From the NCBI RefSeq assembly GCF_033568475.1, contig NC_133121.1, positions 83,410,589 to 83,474,588 on the forward strand: a stretch of 64,000 bases of DNA, given 5' to 3'. A program made the translations under genes and the position numbers. Under the pieces are notes generated by a model, which was not told the origin of the DNA, did no database searches, and saw only the letters and a program-made list of their open reading frames with translations. This document shows, piece by piece, positions 49,816 to 62,892 of this stretch. Each line of letters opens with the position of its first letter. Positions within the stretch are counted from its first letter, which is position 1. The stretch comes from Henckelia pumila (taxonomy: Eukaryota; Streptophyta; Magnoliopsida; Lamiales; Gesneriaceae).

Positions 49816-50278
49816 TATAAGAGTTTTGTGTAGTATAAATATATGATATAAATAATCCACATGTTTATTGACTGCTTTTGACGTCATTTTAAAGCTCGTT
49901 GGAGATGATATTAAGTAATAACAATAAAATGATATTTAACGGACTAAACATTATTATAAATGTTTTCGAATTGTTTTGACATTTCAATTGATTCAAAATT
50001 AATATAATAAATAAAATTTAAACCATTAATCGAATTAGTTTCATATTGGGATTCTCCAAGGATGTTATAAAATCTAGAAGATTGTTTTCCAGGTTAATTG
50101 AATTTTATGGTTGACAAATCCATTTTCTCCATCTCCTATTTAATTTCACATTCTTTCTTTTCCGACACGCGTTTGAATTGACTACATATCATATTTATTC
50201 GAGGTAACTTTAATTGAATTGTTCTTTTATATATATTTAAATTTAAATTTAAATTTAAATTGAATTACTATTATATAT
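49816..50278. other. AT-rich spacer
   Basis: No gene or clear element is seen. A short aaattt-repeat run occurs at about 50238-50260. Confidence 0.5.
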
Positions 50279-50998
50279 AGATACCTCGGGTTCGATCTAA
50301 TAGACTAGATCTTCCAATCTTACAATACACAGGTCGGGTCGGACAAATAAGGCTTTGCACAGACAAAAACAAGGTAGGGGCGTCCAAAGTGTATTCGGCG
50401 TGACCCCTTCGATGCCCAAGAGTTCTCAGATTATGAGGATGAAGAGCGTAATAAAATTGAGAGAGCAAGAGAATATGAGTGGGTGAATGCGTTAGTAAAA
50501 GTGAATTGTATAAAACCATAAGAGATGCCTAGTATTTATAGAATAGGAGCACGAACGTAAGTTAAGGTAGAATTCTTGTTGGGGCAGAACTCTACCCAAG
50601 GTAGGAGACTAATGTCGATAAGACTCAATAGTCATGGCGGCTATGACTCTTGAACCGAGTTTATCGAAATTTCCTTTTTTCTTTTAGAGATTCACAAGTG
50701 TTTTCATTGTTCGAGAGTCTTGAGTGGGGCTTCCACTATTGGGCCCGGGTCGGCCTTTTTTCCTACCTTAACAGGGCTCGGTCGGCCTTTTCCCTACCCT
50801 GACAGGGCTCGGGTCGGCCTTTGGGCTCAGCTGCATGGGCTTCAATCATTAACTTATTTTTTTGGCTCTGTGTATTGTTTGAGCCTTCATCGGACCTGAA
50901 TTTTAATATAATAGGGTCTAGTGAATTTGAAACAAATCTCTTGGTTATGGATTAAAGGACTCGGATTGGACCGGACCCTAATATTTTGAGGGAGATCA
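50279..50998 (-). mobile_element. Probable solo LTR
   Basis: Minus-strand sequence begins TGATCTCCCTC and carries a good TATA box (TTCTATAAATACT, near 50535-50547) followed by a spliceable-looking leader, as in LTR R regions. The flanking TATAT on each side could be the target duplication, but it is low-complexity. Three imperfect copies of a roughly 32-bp CGGGTCGGCCTTTTCCCTACC unit lie at 50743-50823. Confidence 0.5.
50743..50823. repeat. Short tandem repeat, about 32-bp unit
   Basis: Two and a half copies of gggctcgggtcggccttt joined by tccctaccctgaca-like spacers. Confidence 0.8.
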
Positions 50999-51003
50999 TA
51001 TAT

Positions 51004-51847
51004 GCATATTAATTATTATTTTTTCCTAGACAAACTCAATAGTTGATAGAAAGTTAATGGTATTTGTGACTTCTAATTCCTTAAATTAATCTATATAATA
51101 CGATTTGACTTTTCTATCAGGTCATTGAAAACGAGCATGAATGCCTATGGAAAATCTTTAGAATGTCGATGCAAATGCAGACTTAGAACATGAAGATTGC
51201 TTACCGGCAGAAGAGGGTATATGCATAATTTTTTAAGATTTGTGATTTGTCAAATAACAACCATTTGTTCAGAAACAAACTTCTGACATAAAACAACAAT
51301 TTTTTACAATCAAATGTTTGAAAGAACGATAACACTTATTTATCATAAAATTGATCTGATATCTCGATGAAGAGTTTGCAAGTAGTTTGGATTGAAAATA
51401 TAGTCAAACTTGAAGCTTTGTGCGATGGCTCTGCAAATTTTCAGTATCTATTACTACTATTATGTAAGAGATCCTTAGTTGTTTTTTTGGTGTGTACAAA
51501 AATATAAATAAATATATATAAAAAAACACACACCATAACCGCTTCCCTCCACTATCTCAATTTCTTTATTTTTTCATTAACTATTTTTACAATTTTTCCT
51601 CCCAATTTTTGTATTTAATATATAATACAATCATTTTATTTGAAAATTTTAATTGAAATATAATTTTATTATAAAAAATATATTGTTTAGCACGCAACAA
51701 GACGCTAGTTCTCTTGAAAGTTTGAACTTGGATATTTATAGTGAAAAATACAACGTTCATAAAAGTAGTCAGTGCAGATGTGTTCCATAATATCCGACAT
51801 TAAAGCAGAACGCATCACGTGTCTTTGTCATTTTTTTAAATATAGTA
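51004..51847. other. Spacer
   Basis: AT-rich; no gene or defined element recognised. Confidence 0.5.
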
Positions 51848-53220
51848 TGTCGGATCAATTAGGTTTTGGTGTATTAACAAATTTAAGGCAAAAACTGAAC
51901 AACCAAACTAAACTAAGATAATCAAACTGAATGACTAAGTCCACAAGCTAAACTGAGTGACTACCTAAATTGGACTAGTCAACCGAACTGAATATTGAAC
52001 TCAACTAAAAATCTCTGAAGCACAATATACAAGTCATCAATCAGAGTCCAAGCCAAAATTCGCTGAGAAGATGTATACAATTGTCAGAGAATGATGACAT
52101 GTACAAGACAAAACCAACGGCTATCTTAAATGAAACATATATTTTTTTTAAAGATTGTGAATGTTGGAATCCAATCCTATAAATAGAAGGAAGATCAGCT
52201 TAGTAGCTCTCTCGCATCTAAACAATTTTGAAGCAAAAAGTTCAAGTACTCAAGTACTCATGAGCTAAACTGAAATCAGTCAAGCACACATTACATAAAA
52301 AAAATTTATCTGATAATTGAGGATCAATTGTGCTAAGATTTTACATTGTATATTCACTATTTTTTGTAACAGTTTGTATAATGTTTGAGTTGTAAAGAAG
52401 AAATGTTAAGAGTTTCAGTTAGGTAGTGTGCTAAAACCTAACTGACCTGAGATTTTGAAAATTATTTGTACTATCCAAAGCAATGTTCTAAAAAATGCTA
52501 GGCGGTAGGCGGGCGACGACCCACCGCCTAGCGCCTAGTCGCCTTGGCGGTTTTTTTTAAAACCTAAATAATAAATAACTTGGGATATTTATGAGTTTTA
52601 CTATAAAATATAATTTTTATATCTTGTGTTTTTCAGTTTTTGTACGAAAATTTTATAAAATTTTAATAATAATAATAATAATAATAACAACAACAACAAC
52701 AACATAAATATTAATAGATATATATCAAGTCTTCATATGTAATATGAGATTTAATTTTTTGCTCGACTTTCTTTTCTGCGCTTCTTCTTTCTTTCTGTGT
52801 TTGTTTCTCGCTTCGCGTCTCTCTTTTAGTTTTTGATTTTTAATTTTTTTAAATAAAAAATAGTAACCGCCTAGGCGGATTTCTGTCATCCTAGGCGGCT
52901 TGGGCGCCGCCCAGGCAAGAGAGGCGGACAACGCCTAGAGGCATAGCCTAGCAAGAAAGCGAGGCGGTGGGCAACCGCCTAGCGCCTAGGCAACGCCTAG
53001 GCGGGTCTAGGCGGCGCCTTTTAGAACACTAATCCAAAATCTTCTAGTTGAAATCCTTCCTAAAAGAAAGAAGGGGTGTAGGAATTTTTCAAGTATCCAA
53101 ATATCCAGAAACAAATTTTGTGTTCCTTACATTTCAGTCAGCCTCTTATTTTAATTGTTCGGTTAGCCTGTTAATTGTTCTATTTGTCACTTAGGCTTTA
53201 TTCCGAATAACTTTTTGTCA
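51848..53220 (+). mobile_element. Probable Ty1/copia solo LTR, split by a MITE
   Basis: It starts TGTCGGATCAATTAGG with gtgtattaacaaa, a usual opening of copia LTRs. A TATA box is at 52177-52187 (ctataaatag). The downstream part (ggtgtaggaatttttcaagtatccaaatatccagaaacaaa, ttgtgttccttacatttcag) resembles the U5 end of such LTRs. The right edge and the target duplication could not be fixed. Confidence 0.55.
52481..53031. mobile_element. hAT-type MITE with CGCCTAGGCG-rich ends, 551 bp
   Basis: The ends CAATGTTCTAAAA and (inverted) TAGTGTTCTAAAA match. The 8-bp flank is ATCCAAAG on the left and ATCCAAAA on the right (one mismatch). Both arms are built of CCGCCTAGGCGG-like motifs, and the middle is AT-rich with AAT and AAC microsatellites (52663-52702). 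Confidence 0.87.
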
Positions 53221-55153
53221 TCCAATTGATATGAACTATAACGCTCGAAAAATCTATAAATCAACTCACGAATATTAAAGAGACTTTAAATAAATTTTAA
53301 ATGAATTTATTTCATTTAATGGTGATTTAAAGATTATTTTTAAATTAAATGATTTCATTTTATTTATACATGATTTAAAAGATTGTGTTTAAAAGGTTTT
53401 TCATGCTATTTATTTTGTGTGAGATTTTATGTTTCCAAAATTGAGATTTTAGGTGTTAAAATATATGTTTAAATATTGTGTTAAATAACATAAGGTTATG
53501 TAATTTGTCTGATGTTTAACGATTGCAAGTTAGGTTTTGATGTTTTCAGGCTGGGATTAATTTTGGACCGAGGGAAACGAGACTAGCCTACGAACAATGT
53601 TTAAGAAGATAATTTTATGTTTATTTTAAGTTTCAAGTTGGTGCAGTGTAATTTTTATAATTAAGAGAGAAATATTTTAAAAGTTAGTATTTACCACTAA
53701 TAAGCCGACTTTCAAGCCCATTAATTACAATTAAGTAGGCGTCAAATTCTTTCTCAAACTTTCTCCCCTAGCTGTCGCCTACTCAACCCTCTCACTCTCC
53801 CTTTTCTCTCGTTCAAACCCTGCACCAAGGAAGAAGAAAGATGCCCCGATCTCGTTCGTGCAAGGCTATGATCGCTACCAAAGTTCCGATTATCTCCAAC
53901 CTACAACAATCAGGCGAGTTATAAATTCTTTTGAAACCAACAATCGAGAATATATGTATTTTGATATGAAAAAAAGTATGTTGATGTGTATGTAATGTAT
54001 ATTGCATTATTTTAAGATATTTTGAAGAGCATGATATAGAACTGTGAAACGTGAATCATTCTTGATGTTTTAGTTAAAGATTTTTGAGAAAGATGTTGAA
54101 AGATTTCTGAGAAAAGGTTTTGAAAATGAGTATTTTTATGTATATATTTTTATTTAAAAGTTTTTGAAGTTGTGGTGTTTTTGATCGAATCCTTTCAAGT
54201 TTTGAAGATTTTTCATGTGGGAAATCAAGGTTCCAACGAGTAAATATTTCGTGCAAAGATTTTTGAGATTTGATGAAAAAGATGTGTGAATCTGAGAATT
54301 TTGGTGTGTGTATTTGAATGAAAAATTTATATGTAAATCTTTGAATATGGTTGTTTTCGGGTAAATCATTTTCGAGAATTTGAAGTTTTTCATATGTTTG
54401 ATCATAACTTTCAATGGGTATGTGAGTAGTATTGAATTGGGATCAAAAAAGATCAAAAAAAGGCAAGAAACCAGAAATCGGAACCCTGCATCGCTTCCTG
54501 CGTGTGCAGGCAGCAGTCGGGCGCAGGGGCGCCCTAGCGAATTTATTTCCGCCCTGGCAGGAATAGTTATGCCCAGCATTTTTAAGTACGTGTTTTTGAG
54601 CTCCCAAATTCATGTTTATGATATTTTAAGATCTTTTAAGATATCCTATGCAAAAAGTTTTGAGTTTTGATGTAAAAAACGAAAAGAATGAATCATGTGG
54701 ATCGGTTTAGTTATGTAATGCATTATATGCTATTATGTTCTTGCGAAAGCTACGTTATCTATGAAAGCATGAAATGTTATGAAAGATTTATGGACGCGTT
54801 TATCTTTATTTCATTTAGCATACATGATTTTCAAGCATGAAAGGATTTTAAGAGCATGACATGATAAGTTTCATGTTATTTTCAAGGTTCATGATGACAT
54901 TATGATTTTAAGATATTTTTAAGTCTGTTTCATGAATGATAAGAAGTTTTATGATGAAAGTTTATGAAGTTTAAGATTATTTACGATGAAAATGACGAAG
55001 TTTATGATGATGATTTTTATGACGAGAAAGTATGACGAAGTTTACGATTTGATGATGTATGAAAATATTTTTGATGTTGTATGTGTTCTTGTGGTAGAAG
55101 TACGAGATTGGTACTTCAGAATGAGCTTCGGAGGGACCTTTCCAAAGAATGAA

Positions 55154-55307
55154 GGTGTGCATATTGGTCAAGGTCAGTATGGACGGTATTCGGTGCGCAT
55201 ATTGGCCAAGACCAGTATGGACGGCAAAGAGATGGTGCGCATATTAGCCATGACTAGTATGGACGGTATTCGATGTGCATATTCTCCAAGTCTAGTATGG
55301 ATGGTAC
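55154..55307. repeat. Four tandem copies, 36-42 bp, in LTR
   Basis: Units begin ggtgtgcatattgg, ggtgcgcatattgg, ggtgcgcatattag and gatgtgcatattct, each followed by (g)(a/t)c(c/t)agtatgga(c/t)gg. Such arrays are usual in Del/Tekay-type LTRs. Confidence 0.85.
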
Positions 55308-55394
55308 ATCTATATGCTTGTTGTAAAATAACCGTGATCATGGGAACTCTATGTGTTCATATGATAGGTTTACCACAATTGCATGTATTTCATC

Positions 55395-56992
55395 TGTGAA
55401 GACTCAAAATTTCAGCAGCACCTCCTCAACCGATGGAATTCAAAAAGACAAGCAGCTGATTTGGGAGAGGATGTAACAGCCATAGTAATAGCCATAGTAA
55501 TTGGAAATGATGGAGAATTGTAATAGCCATTGTAACAGCCATGGTAATGGAGATTAATGGCTATTATGGAAGATAAATGACTGTTAATAGGAGGCCTTCG
55601 GCGGCTATGTGAAGCCTATAAATATGGGATTAAGCTGATGGAAAAGAACACACAAATTTGAGCAGCACACATCAATATTCTTGAACAAAATTTTGTCCAT
55701 AGTTCGAGCAGAATTTCTATCAACATTCAAGAAGAATTTCTATCCAAGTACGAGCATACTTTATGTTCCAAATTAGAGTAACCACCTACAACAATATAAG
55801 CAAGAAAGTTGGCCGAATTCGATTCAAGAAGCAGCGCCGAAACGTGATCAAGGAATTGCATTTTCTGTTCGATTTCGAAGGAGATTCTGTCCAAGATTGA
55901 GCAGACTTTTAGTCCACCATCGAGAATAATTTATGTTCGATTTCGAAGGATCAATCTATCCAAACTTCAAGAAATTATCTACAGCAAACAAAGTTAAGAA
56001 AATCTGTCCGAATTTGATCTAAGAAGGAGCATCGAAGTCGATCAAGAAGCTTCAATATTTTTCTGTCCAAATTTCAAACAATACCTTCGGTCCTTCACTT
56101 GGTTTTGAGGTTGCTTAAGTACGAGGTCATCCAACAAAGTCTACTCCTACACGATTTTCTTAGAAATCAAATACGGTAAGTGGGCTTCTATCTTTCTTTT
56201 GTGTGATATAAGTTTCTACACTTGTATTATTTTTTGTTTGTGAGTTAAGCTTCATAAAATAAATTACTTATGCTTTTGAAAATTCGATCGGTATGATACA
56301 CATATTTGTTTCACTTTGATATGCTATTTGTTGGCTATTCGTGATATTATTTGAAGCATGTTAGAGTTATTTGGAAATATATGAGATGCACTTTTAAGAT
56401 TCGATTTAGAAATGGTTAAGGAATTTCCGATGATTTGATTTGATTTGATATGCCCCTGATGCGATGGGTTATAATAACTGTTCCTTTGGCCTCGCCCCTT
56501 AGAGGAGTAACATATAGGGGACTGATCAGTAAACCACGGAAAATGAGATAATTAACAGTGCAATGTTTGCTTCATATTTGTGTCAGATTCAACATGCTTA
56601 TTTTATTTTGAGATTATGAAATATATATGTGTACATGTAAATATATTTTGGTGTTTATCATGCTCGATCAGTCCCCACTTGCTGAGTGTTTCCCATAACA
56701 CTCACTACTTTACTCTCCCTCCCCAGATAAGAATGAAGATGAGTTAGATGACGAAGAACAGAATATGTTCTGAGGTTGGTGAGGACGGATCAGTTCAAGT
56801 TGAAGAAATATTTTTTACTTTAAATTTCAGTTTCGCTTCCGCATTGTCGCACTTGTGTTTTCTCTGTAAAAATAGTTATGATTTATGAAATAAACTGGTT
56901 TTTGACAATATTTGTACTACGAGGCTTGTTGTTTCAATGTTAAATTGTTAAACAACGCCGATGCCAACTAGGCCCGATTTTGAGGCGTGATA
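55395..56992 (+). repeat. 5' LTR of the internally deleted gypsy element
   Basis: 1,598 bp. It is shorter than its partner mainly by a deletion of about 180 bp at 55685-55702. Confidence 0.92.
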
Positions 56993-56998
56993 TTTAAG

Positions 56999-57010
56999 TG
57001 GTATCAGAGC
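56999..57010 (+). promoter_or_regulatory. Primer-binding site, initiator Met tRNA
   Basis: TGGTATCAGAGC six bases after the 5' LTR. Confidence 0.92.
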
Positions 57011-58855
57011 CGCCAGGTTCTATAATCCGGATGGGAGGAGCTTCTTGCTGGAAAAAAATTTCAGTTGTCTAGAAGTAGTCCTAGTTTAGATAGACCAGCT
57101 GGGAAAATAGACCAGTGAGTAGAGAAAAATTTGATAAGACAAAATAGCTGAATGATGGAATAGATTTGTTGAGAATAATCGGATACTAGAATGAACTTCA
57201 GTTTTGTCCTTGAATGTGTTATGGGAAGTGCAAGTACTCAAATCAAGTTAGCTACAACCCAACACCAGTTAGCGCAAAGAACGCACATTGCGAAGTTCCA
57301 ATAGAAGTAGACACGCCTGAAATGGGACAGACTAAGCTTATCACTGAAAGGATGAATTTTAATTAATAGATCTATCGCACAATATCTTGTGTGTTTAGCT
57401 AAGGGTATACCAATTAAGGATGATTCTAGTTAAGAAAAACTCAGTTGATGGAATTTAGGTTTGGATCCAACTATTGAAAAATATGGTTCATGATATATTA
57501 ATTTATGGAAGAATTCAATTATTAGTGCATGATTCATCTAATAGGAATTTGGATAGGTAATCCTTAGAGACAGAATTAAAAAAAAATCCGGCTAAAAGAA
57601 ACATGCCGAGAGGATGGTTATTTTTTTGGGAACTTGATAGAACCAAGTAAGATAATTAAGTAAATTGGGTTCAACTAATATATATATGCCAATAAGGAAA
57701 CTTTTTATGGATATTAATTGTATCAAAATTATTTTTGGGTTTAAATAAGATCGGATACAAAATAATTTATTAGTCTCTAAAAAATATATATATATTCATC
57801 TTTCTAAAGTTATTTTTTCCCTCTCAACTAACCTATTAAAATTGATGTATCTTTTCATTTTGCCCAAAGGTTTAGACATTGTATTTGTCTATACCATATT
57901 TTGTATACATTTTTCTTTTTGTTTTCTTTCGCCTCCGATTATACATTTTGAGTAACACTTTAGTATGCCAATCCATCATTCATCTTGATTGTTATTATTC
58001 TACCAACCATGTTATCCAGTCATATGATAAACTTTATATGATTATCAGCCTCACCTATTTGCTAATATATTTTTTCACTCATAGTCTAGATAACCCAATA
58101 TTTTTTTATTATTAAATATATTTATCTTTCTAGTTTTATTTGTTTGATTGGGTTATTCTGGCATTTTGTTTGAGCTACAAGGTTTTGTAGATCGTTATTC
58201 AACTAGATTTATCTCCTCACAATTGACTACGTTTTCGACGTAACTAATTTAGTTGTTTAACCGATATGGTTAATTTTTTTTGATAATTCACTTGTCCGAG
58301 CTTTTTAGAGTCACTGTCCGTCTACATGATAAAATCCATAACGCATTTTTATTATCCAAATCATTTTACTTAGTTTTCATAATCATATTGGTTATACTAA
58401 GTTAAATTAATTTTTATTTCTTTTCTATCGTTAATTTGTTTCAGATATCAAAATCCTTGGTTTATGATGAAATAATCATAAATACAATCAATATTCTGTT
58501 CTTATTGTTCCATGATGGAAAATCTATTCAATTCCCTTCCATCATTGTCAGTTCTGAAAACTAAGATTCGAAAGTTTAGACTAGAATCCATTAATATTTT
58601 TAAGTGTAGATTAAAAAACTAGGCTACATATTAGGATTATAGTTTTATATGAAAATGTCAATCCAAAGTTTAAAAATAGGTAAATCATGGTGTTATTTAG
58701 TCTAAGTTAAGACTATAGTCTTCTGATAGAAAAAGTACCTATACGGACGAATGTAAGTTCAATTAAACAAAAAGCTTGATCGAGATTATGATCCAACAGA
58801 TGTTAAGTGCCAAACTCGCATCAACTTCAAATCAAGATTTGATATATTACAAATT
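57011..58855 (+). other. Non-coding interior of the internally deleted gypsy element
   Basis: AT-rich, with no recognisable Gag, protease, RT or RNase H. Confidence 0.65.
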
Positions 58856-58879
58856 TTGAAGAATTTCCAACAAGAGATG

Positions 58880-59340
58880 GTTTTTATGGTGAAACTTAGC
58901 GTTTTATATCAACCACAATTCAATGGGAAAATTGGGAAGTTAAACCCGAGATATGTTGGACCATTTGAGATTTTGGACAAAGTAGGGACATTGGCATATA
59001 GACTGGCATTACCACCAGATATGTCAAAGATTCACAATGTTTTCCTTGTGTCTTAGCTAAGAAAGTACATCCCGGACCCAAGTCATATTCTTGAAAGTGC
59101 ACCTCTTATAATCGAAGGGAATCTAAATGAGGAACTTAAGTATGAAAAAGTTCCTATTCGAATTGTGGATACAAAGGACCAAGTGCAAAGGTGACGGACC
59201 ATACCATACGTTAAAGCGCAGTGGTCTAATCATTTTAAAAGAGAAGCCACATGGGAACTCAAAGATAAGATGTGGAAACAATACCCTTACCTTTTTGAAG
59301 AGAAACTCAACTCAAGTTTCGAGGACGAAACTCTCAATAA
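58880..59340 (+). pseudogene. Integrase C-terminus and chromodomain remnant
   Basis: One frame at 58856-59056 gives NPRYVGPFEILDKVGTLAY, then LPPDMSKIHNVFLVS. After a stop it continues with KYIPDPSHIL and later REATWELKDKMWKQYPYLF, the chromodomain end of a chromovirus Pol. It is all that remains of the coding region, with stops and frame breaks. Confidence 0.85.
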
Positions 59341-59351
59341 GGAGGGTGGGA

Positions 59352-61142
59352 TGTGAAGACTCAAAATTTCAACAGCACCTCCTCAACCGATGGAATTCAT
59401 AAAGACAAACAGCTGATTTGGGAGAGGATGTAACAGCCATAGTAATAGCCATAGTAATGGGAAATGATGGAGAATTGACTGAATTGTAACATCCATGGTA
59501 ATGGATATTAATGGCTATTATGGAAGATAAATGACTGTTAATAGGAGGCCTTCGGCAGATATGTGAATCCTATAAATAGGGGATTAAGCTAATGAAAAAC
59601 AACACACAAATTTGAGCAGCACACCTCCAAATTCTTGAACAAAATTTTTGTCCATTTTGAAAAGGAATTTTTGCTCATTTTCAAGCAGATTGCAGTCCAG
59701 GTTCGAAGGAGTATTAGGCTAAAAAAATCGAAGCCAAACAACATCAGTTGAAGCCTTGATTTCTGCTCATCTTTGAGTGAAAAGTCTGCCCAGCAACATC
59801 GTGGTGCGGCATCGGTTCAAAACAAAATTTTGTCCATAGTTAGAGCAGAATTTCTATCAACATTCGAGCAGAATTTCTGTCGAAGTACGAGCATACTTTA
59901 TGTTCCAAATTCGAGTAACCACCTACAAAAATCTAAGCAAGAAAGTGGACCAAATTCGATCCAAGAAGCAGCGCCAAAACGTGATCAAGGAATTGCATTT
60001 CTGTTCGATTTCGAAGGAGTTTATGTCCAAGATTGAGCAGACTTACTTTCCACCATCAAGAATAATTTCTGTTCGATTTCGAACGAGCAATCTACCCAAA
60101 CTTCAAGAAATTATCTATAGCAAACAAAGCTAAGAAAATCTGTCCAAAGTTGATCCAAGAAGGAGCGTCGAAGTCGATCAAGAAGCTTTAATATTTTTCT
60201 GTCCAAATTTCAAACAATACCTTCGGTCCTTCACTTGGTTTTGAGGTTGCTTAAGTACGAGGTCATCTAACAACGTCTACTCCTACACGATTTTCTTAGA
60301 AATCGAATACAGTAAGTGGGTTTCTATCTTTCTTTTGTGTGATATAAGTTTCTACACTTGTATTCATTTTTGTGTGTGAGTTAAGCTTCATAAAATAAAT
60401 TACTTATGCTTTTGAAAATTTGATCGGCATGATACGTATATTCGTTTCACTTTGATATGCTATTTGTTTGTTATTCGTGATATTATTTGAAGCATGTTAG
60501 AGTTATTTGGAAATATTTGAGTTGCACTGTTAAGAGTCGATTTAGAAATGGTTAAGAAATTTCCGATTATTTGATTTGATTTGATTTGATTTGATTTGAT
60601 ATTGCCCTGATGCGATGGGTTATAATAACCGTTCCTTTGGCCTCGCCCATTAGAGGAGTAACATATAGGGGACTGATCAGTAAATCACGGAAAATAAGAT
60701 AATTAACAGTGCAATGTTTTCTTCGTATTTGTGTCAGATTCAGCATGCTTATTTTATTTCGAGATTATGAAATATACGTGTGTACATGTAAATATATTTT
60801 GGTGTTTATCATGCTCGATCGGCCCCACTTGCTGAGTATTTTCCAAAACACTTACCCCTTTACTCTCTCTTCCTAGATAAGAATGAAGATGAGTTAGATG
60901 ACGAAGAACAGAATATGTTCTGGGGTTGGTGAGGACGGATCAGTTCAAGTTGAAGAAATATTTTTTACTTTAAATTTCAGTTTCACCTCCGCATTGTCGC
61001 ACTTGTGTTTTCTCTGTAAAAGCTGTTATGATTTATGAAATAGACTGGTTTTTGGCAAGATTTGTACTACGAGGCTTGTTGTTTAAATGTTAAATTTTTA
61101 AACAACGGTGATGCCAACTAGGCCCGGTTTCAGGGCGTGACA
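59352..61142 (+). repeat. 3' LTR of the internally deleted gypsy element
   Basis: 1,791 bp. It retains the segment 59657-59838 lost from the 5' LTR, and a longer (TTTGA)n run at about 60570-60600. Confidence 0.92.
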
Positions 61143-61960
61143 TCATCACCCCAAATTGAAGAAGTTTACTTGTATGTTATTTTATGCATGATGCATGTTT
61201 ATGTTCAAATGATGCGTGTCCAAAGCATGATGATTTTCATTATGTAATTATGATGTATATTAGTAATGCTTGTTGATTTTTTAGACTCACTATACTTGAT
61301 TGTTACAGTTGAATTGAGAAGTAAATGAATTAAAAGCTTTGGTAGAAAGGCAGAAGAGTCCAAGAGGTGAAGACATTGCATGACATGACTGTTCAAACCT
61401 CTGGCGTTTTAATGCGAGAAACTTTGCATATTTTATTTATATTTTGTTGTTACATTATTTTATGCATGACCTCTAAAAGTAAATTTTGAGAAAATTTTAG
61501 ATTTAGTATTTTAAATGACGATCTCATGACGATGAGTTTTAATGATTTTAAGTTTTTAACCTTTTATGTTGTTTAGTTCATTATGAGAATTTGACGTTCA
61601 GTTTCACGAACTTTTGTAAATTATTTTTTGATCTTAGTTTACTTTATTGAAACTCATGTTGCATTTGTTTTCCCAAGATTTTAATTGTTGGTTCAGGTTT
61701 TCTTTGTAAGTAGTAGTTTTTAGTGTGCCCGTATAAGAGTCGGTCATTGTCTGTAGGTTGCATCCTTGTTTCAAATATTTTATGCATGTTAGAGTCATTT
61801 AGATTTTTAAGTATTATTTACATAGATTTTAAATTTCAATTGATTTGTTGAACCTGCAAACACGATGCATGCCCTGCACTGTTTTATTTAAAAATTTTCC
61901 CCACACTTTTTCACATCGTAATTCTTGAAAATATTTAAAAATACGGGACATCACATGATC

Positions 61961-62892
61961 AACTCATGAAAATCACTAAATTCCAATTGTTAACCCAACT
62001 AAATTCGATTTGTAGAAGAATTTATTGGAACCGATTTTGGACTCTTTGGACCGTACAAAGACTTCATCAATTTAATAGATAAGACTTGGTTTTAATGCGA
62101 AGTAAAAATGTAGCTTATTACTTTACGTGTGTCTACTTCGGTAAATAAATAGCTATTAGTTCATATATCCTCCAAAATATATTTTAGATCTTCTAATCAG
62201 AGAAAGAGCATTGCATGGGATGTGGTGGGCTATAGCCCAGCCCAAAAAAAAAACTTTTTTACTACTCATATAAGTTTTTGTCCACTCTCTAGCCTAGCCC
62301 GCCCAGTCCACAAAAATTTCAAATCCAGCCCATCTCCATAAGCCTTAATTCACACTTTGAAGTCGGCGACCTCATATCAATTGGAGAATTTCTTCTTCTC
62401 ACAGGCTGAAAACAACACACAACGCAAGTTTACCTTAATTTATTTTTTTTTATTTTTTAAATTTTGCTTTCCTTTCCTTTCGTTTTTTTTTTTTTTTTTT
62501 GTTGGCCTGACAAAGTGTGGGGCAAAATTGGTTCTTTATTTATATGTGGTATGTTCTTAGCTTAGAAGACAAGCACTTTGAATTTTTTTTATGTGTATTT
62601 TATGTGAAGTTCTTGGACTCTCAATCAAATTATAAGCTTGTGTATTTTATTTTATATTTATAATGCAAACCCAACAAACTAAATTAGAAATATAATTTGG
62701 ATTTGGATTACTTATTAGTGCCGTTGGAATTTGTGTTTTTTATTAATTTTTTATGTAATTTATTTATTAAAATATTTTCCCATAAAAAATTTATTGCTAA
62801 GTGAAGATACGAGTGATAAATTTATTGTTATTTGCTTGATTGTTATGTTATCACTTGTTTAGGGATATAAATTGAACTATTTCAAAATTTAG
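61961..62892. other. AT-rich spacer
   Basis: No gene is seen. A gggctatagcccagccc motif near 62228-62246 and T-rich runs at 62440-62505 occur. It may include the left end of the hAT-like remnant that follows. Confidence 0.5.

Larger units (their letters stand above)
55395..61142 (+). mobile_element. Internally deleted Ty3/gypsy element
   Basis: The LTRs are 55395-56992 and 59352-61142, beginning TGTGAAGACTC and ending CGTGA(T/C)A. The exact target duplication TCATC is at 55390-55394 and 61143-61147. The primer-binding site TGGTATCAGAGC is at 56999-57010. The polypurine tract AGGAGGGTGGGA abuts the 3' LTR. The interior is only 2.36 kb and retains just the end of integrase and a chromodomain remnant. 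It is non-autonomous. Confidence 0.93.
53237..61955 (+). mobile_element. Very large gypsy-type solo LTR, split by a younger gypsy element
   Basis: It begins TATAACGCTCGAAAA (usual start TGTAACGCCCGAAAA) and ends ACGGGACATCACA. Flanks are TGAAC on the left and TGATC on the right (four of five match). Excluding the inserted element (55395-61142 and one TSD copy) it is about 2.97 kb, a length seen in Del/Tekay LTRs. Orientation is from the start motif. No internal domains belonging to it are seen. Confidence 0.65.

Noticed and set aside
55154..55307. A CRISPR-like array
   Set aside because: Copies abut with no unique spacers and lie in a plant LTR.
55395..61142. An integrated plant pararetrovirus
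   Set aside because: LTRs, a methionine tRNA primer site, polypurine tract, TSD and a chromodomain identify a Ty3/gypsy element. No movement or coat protein is seen.
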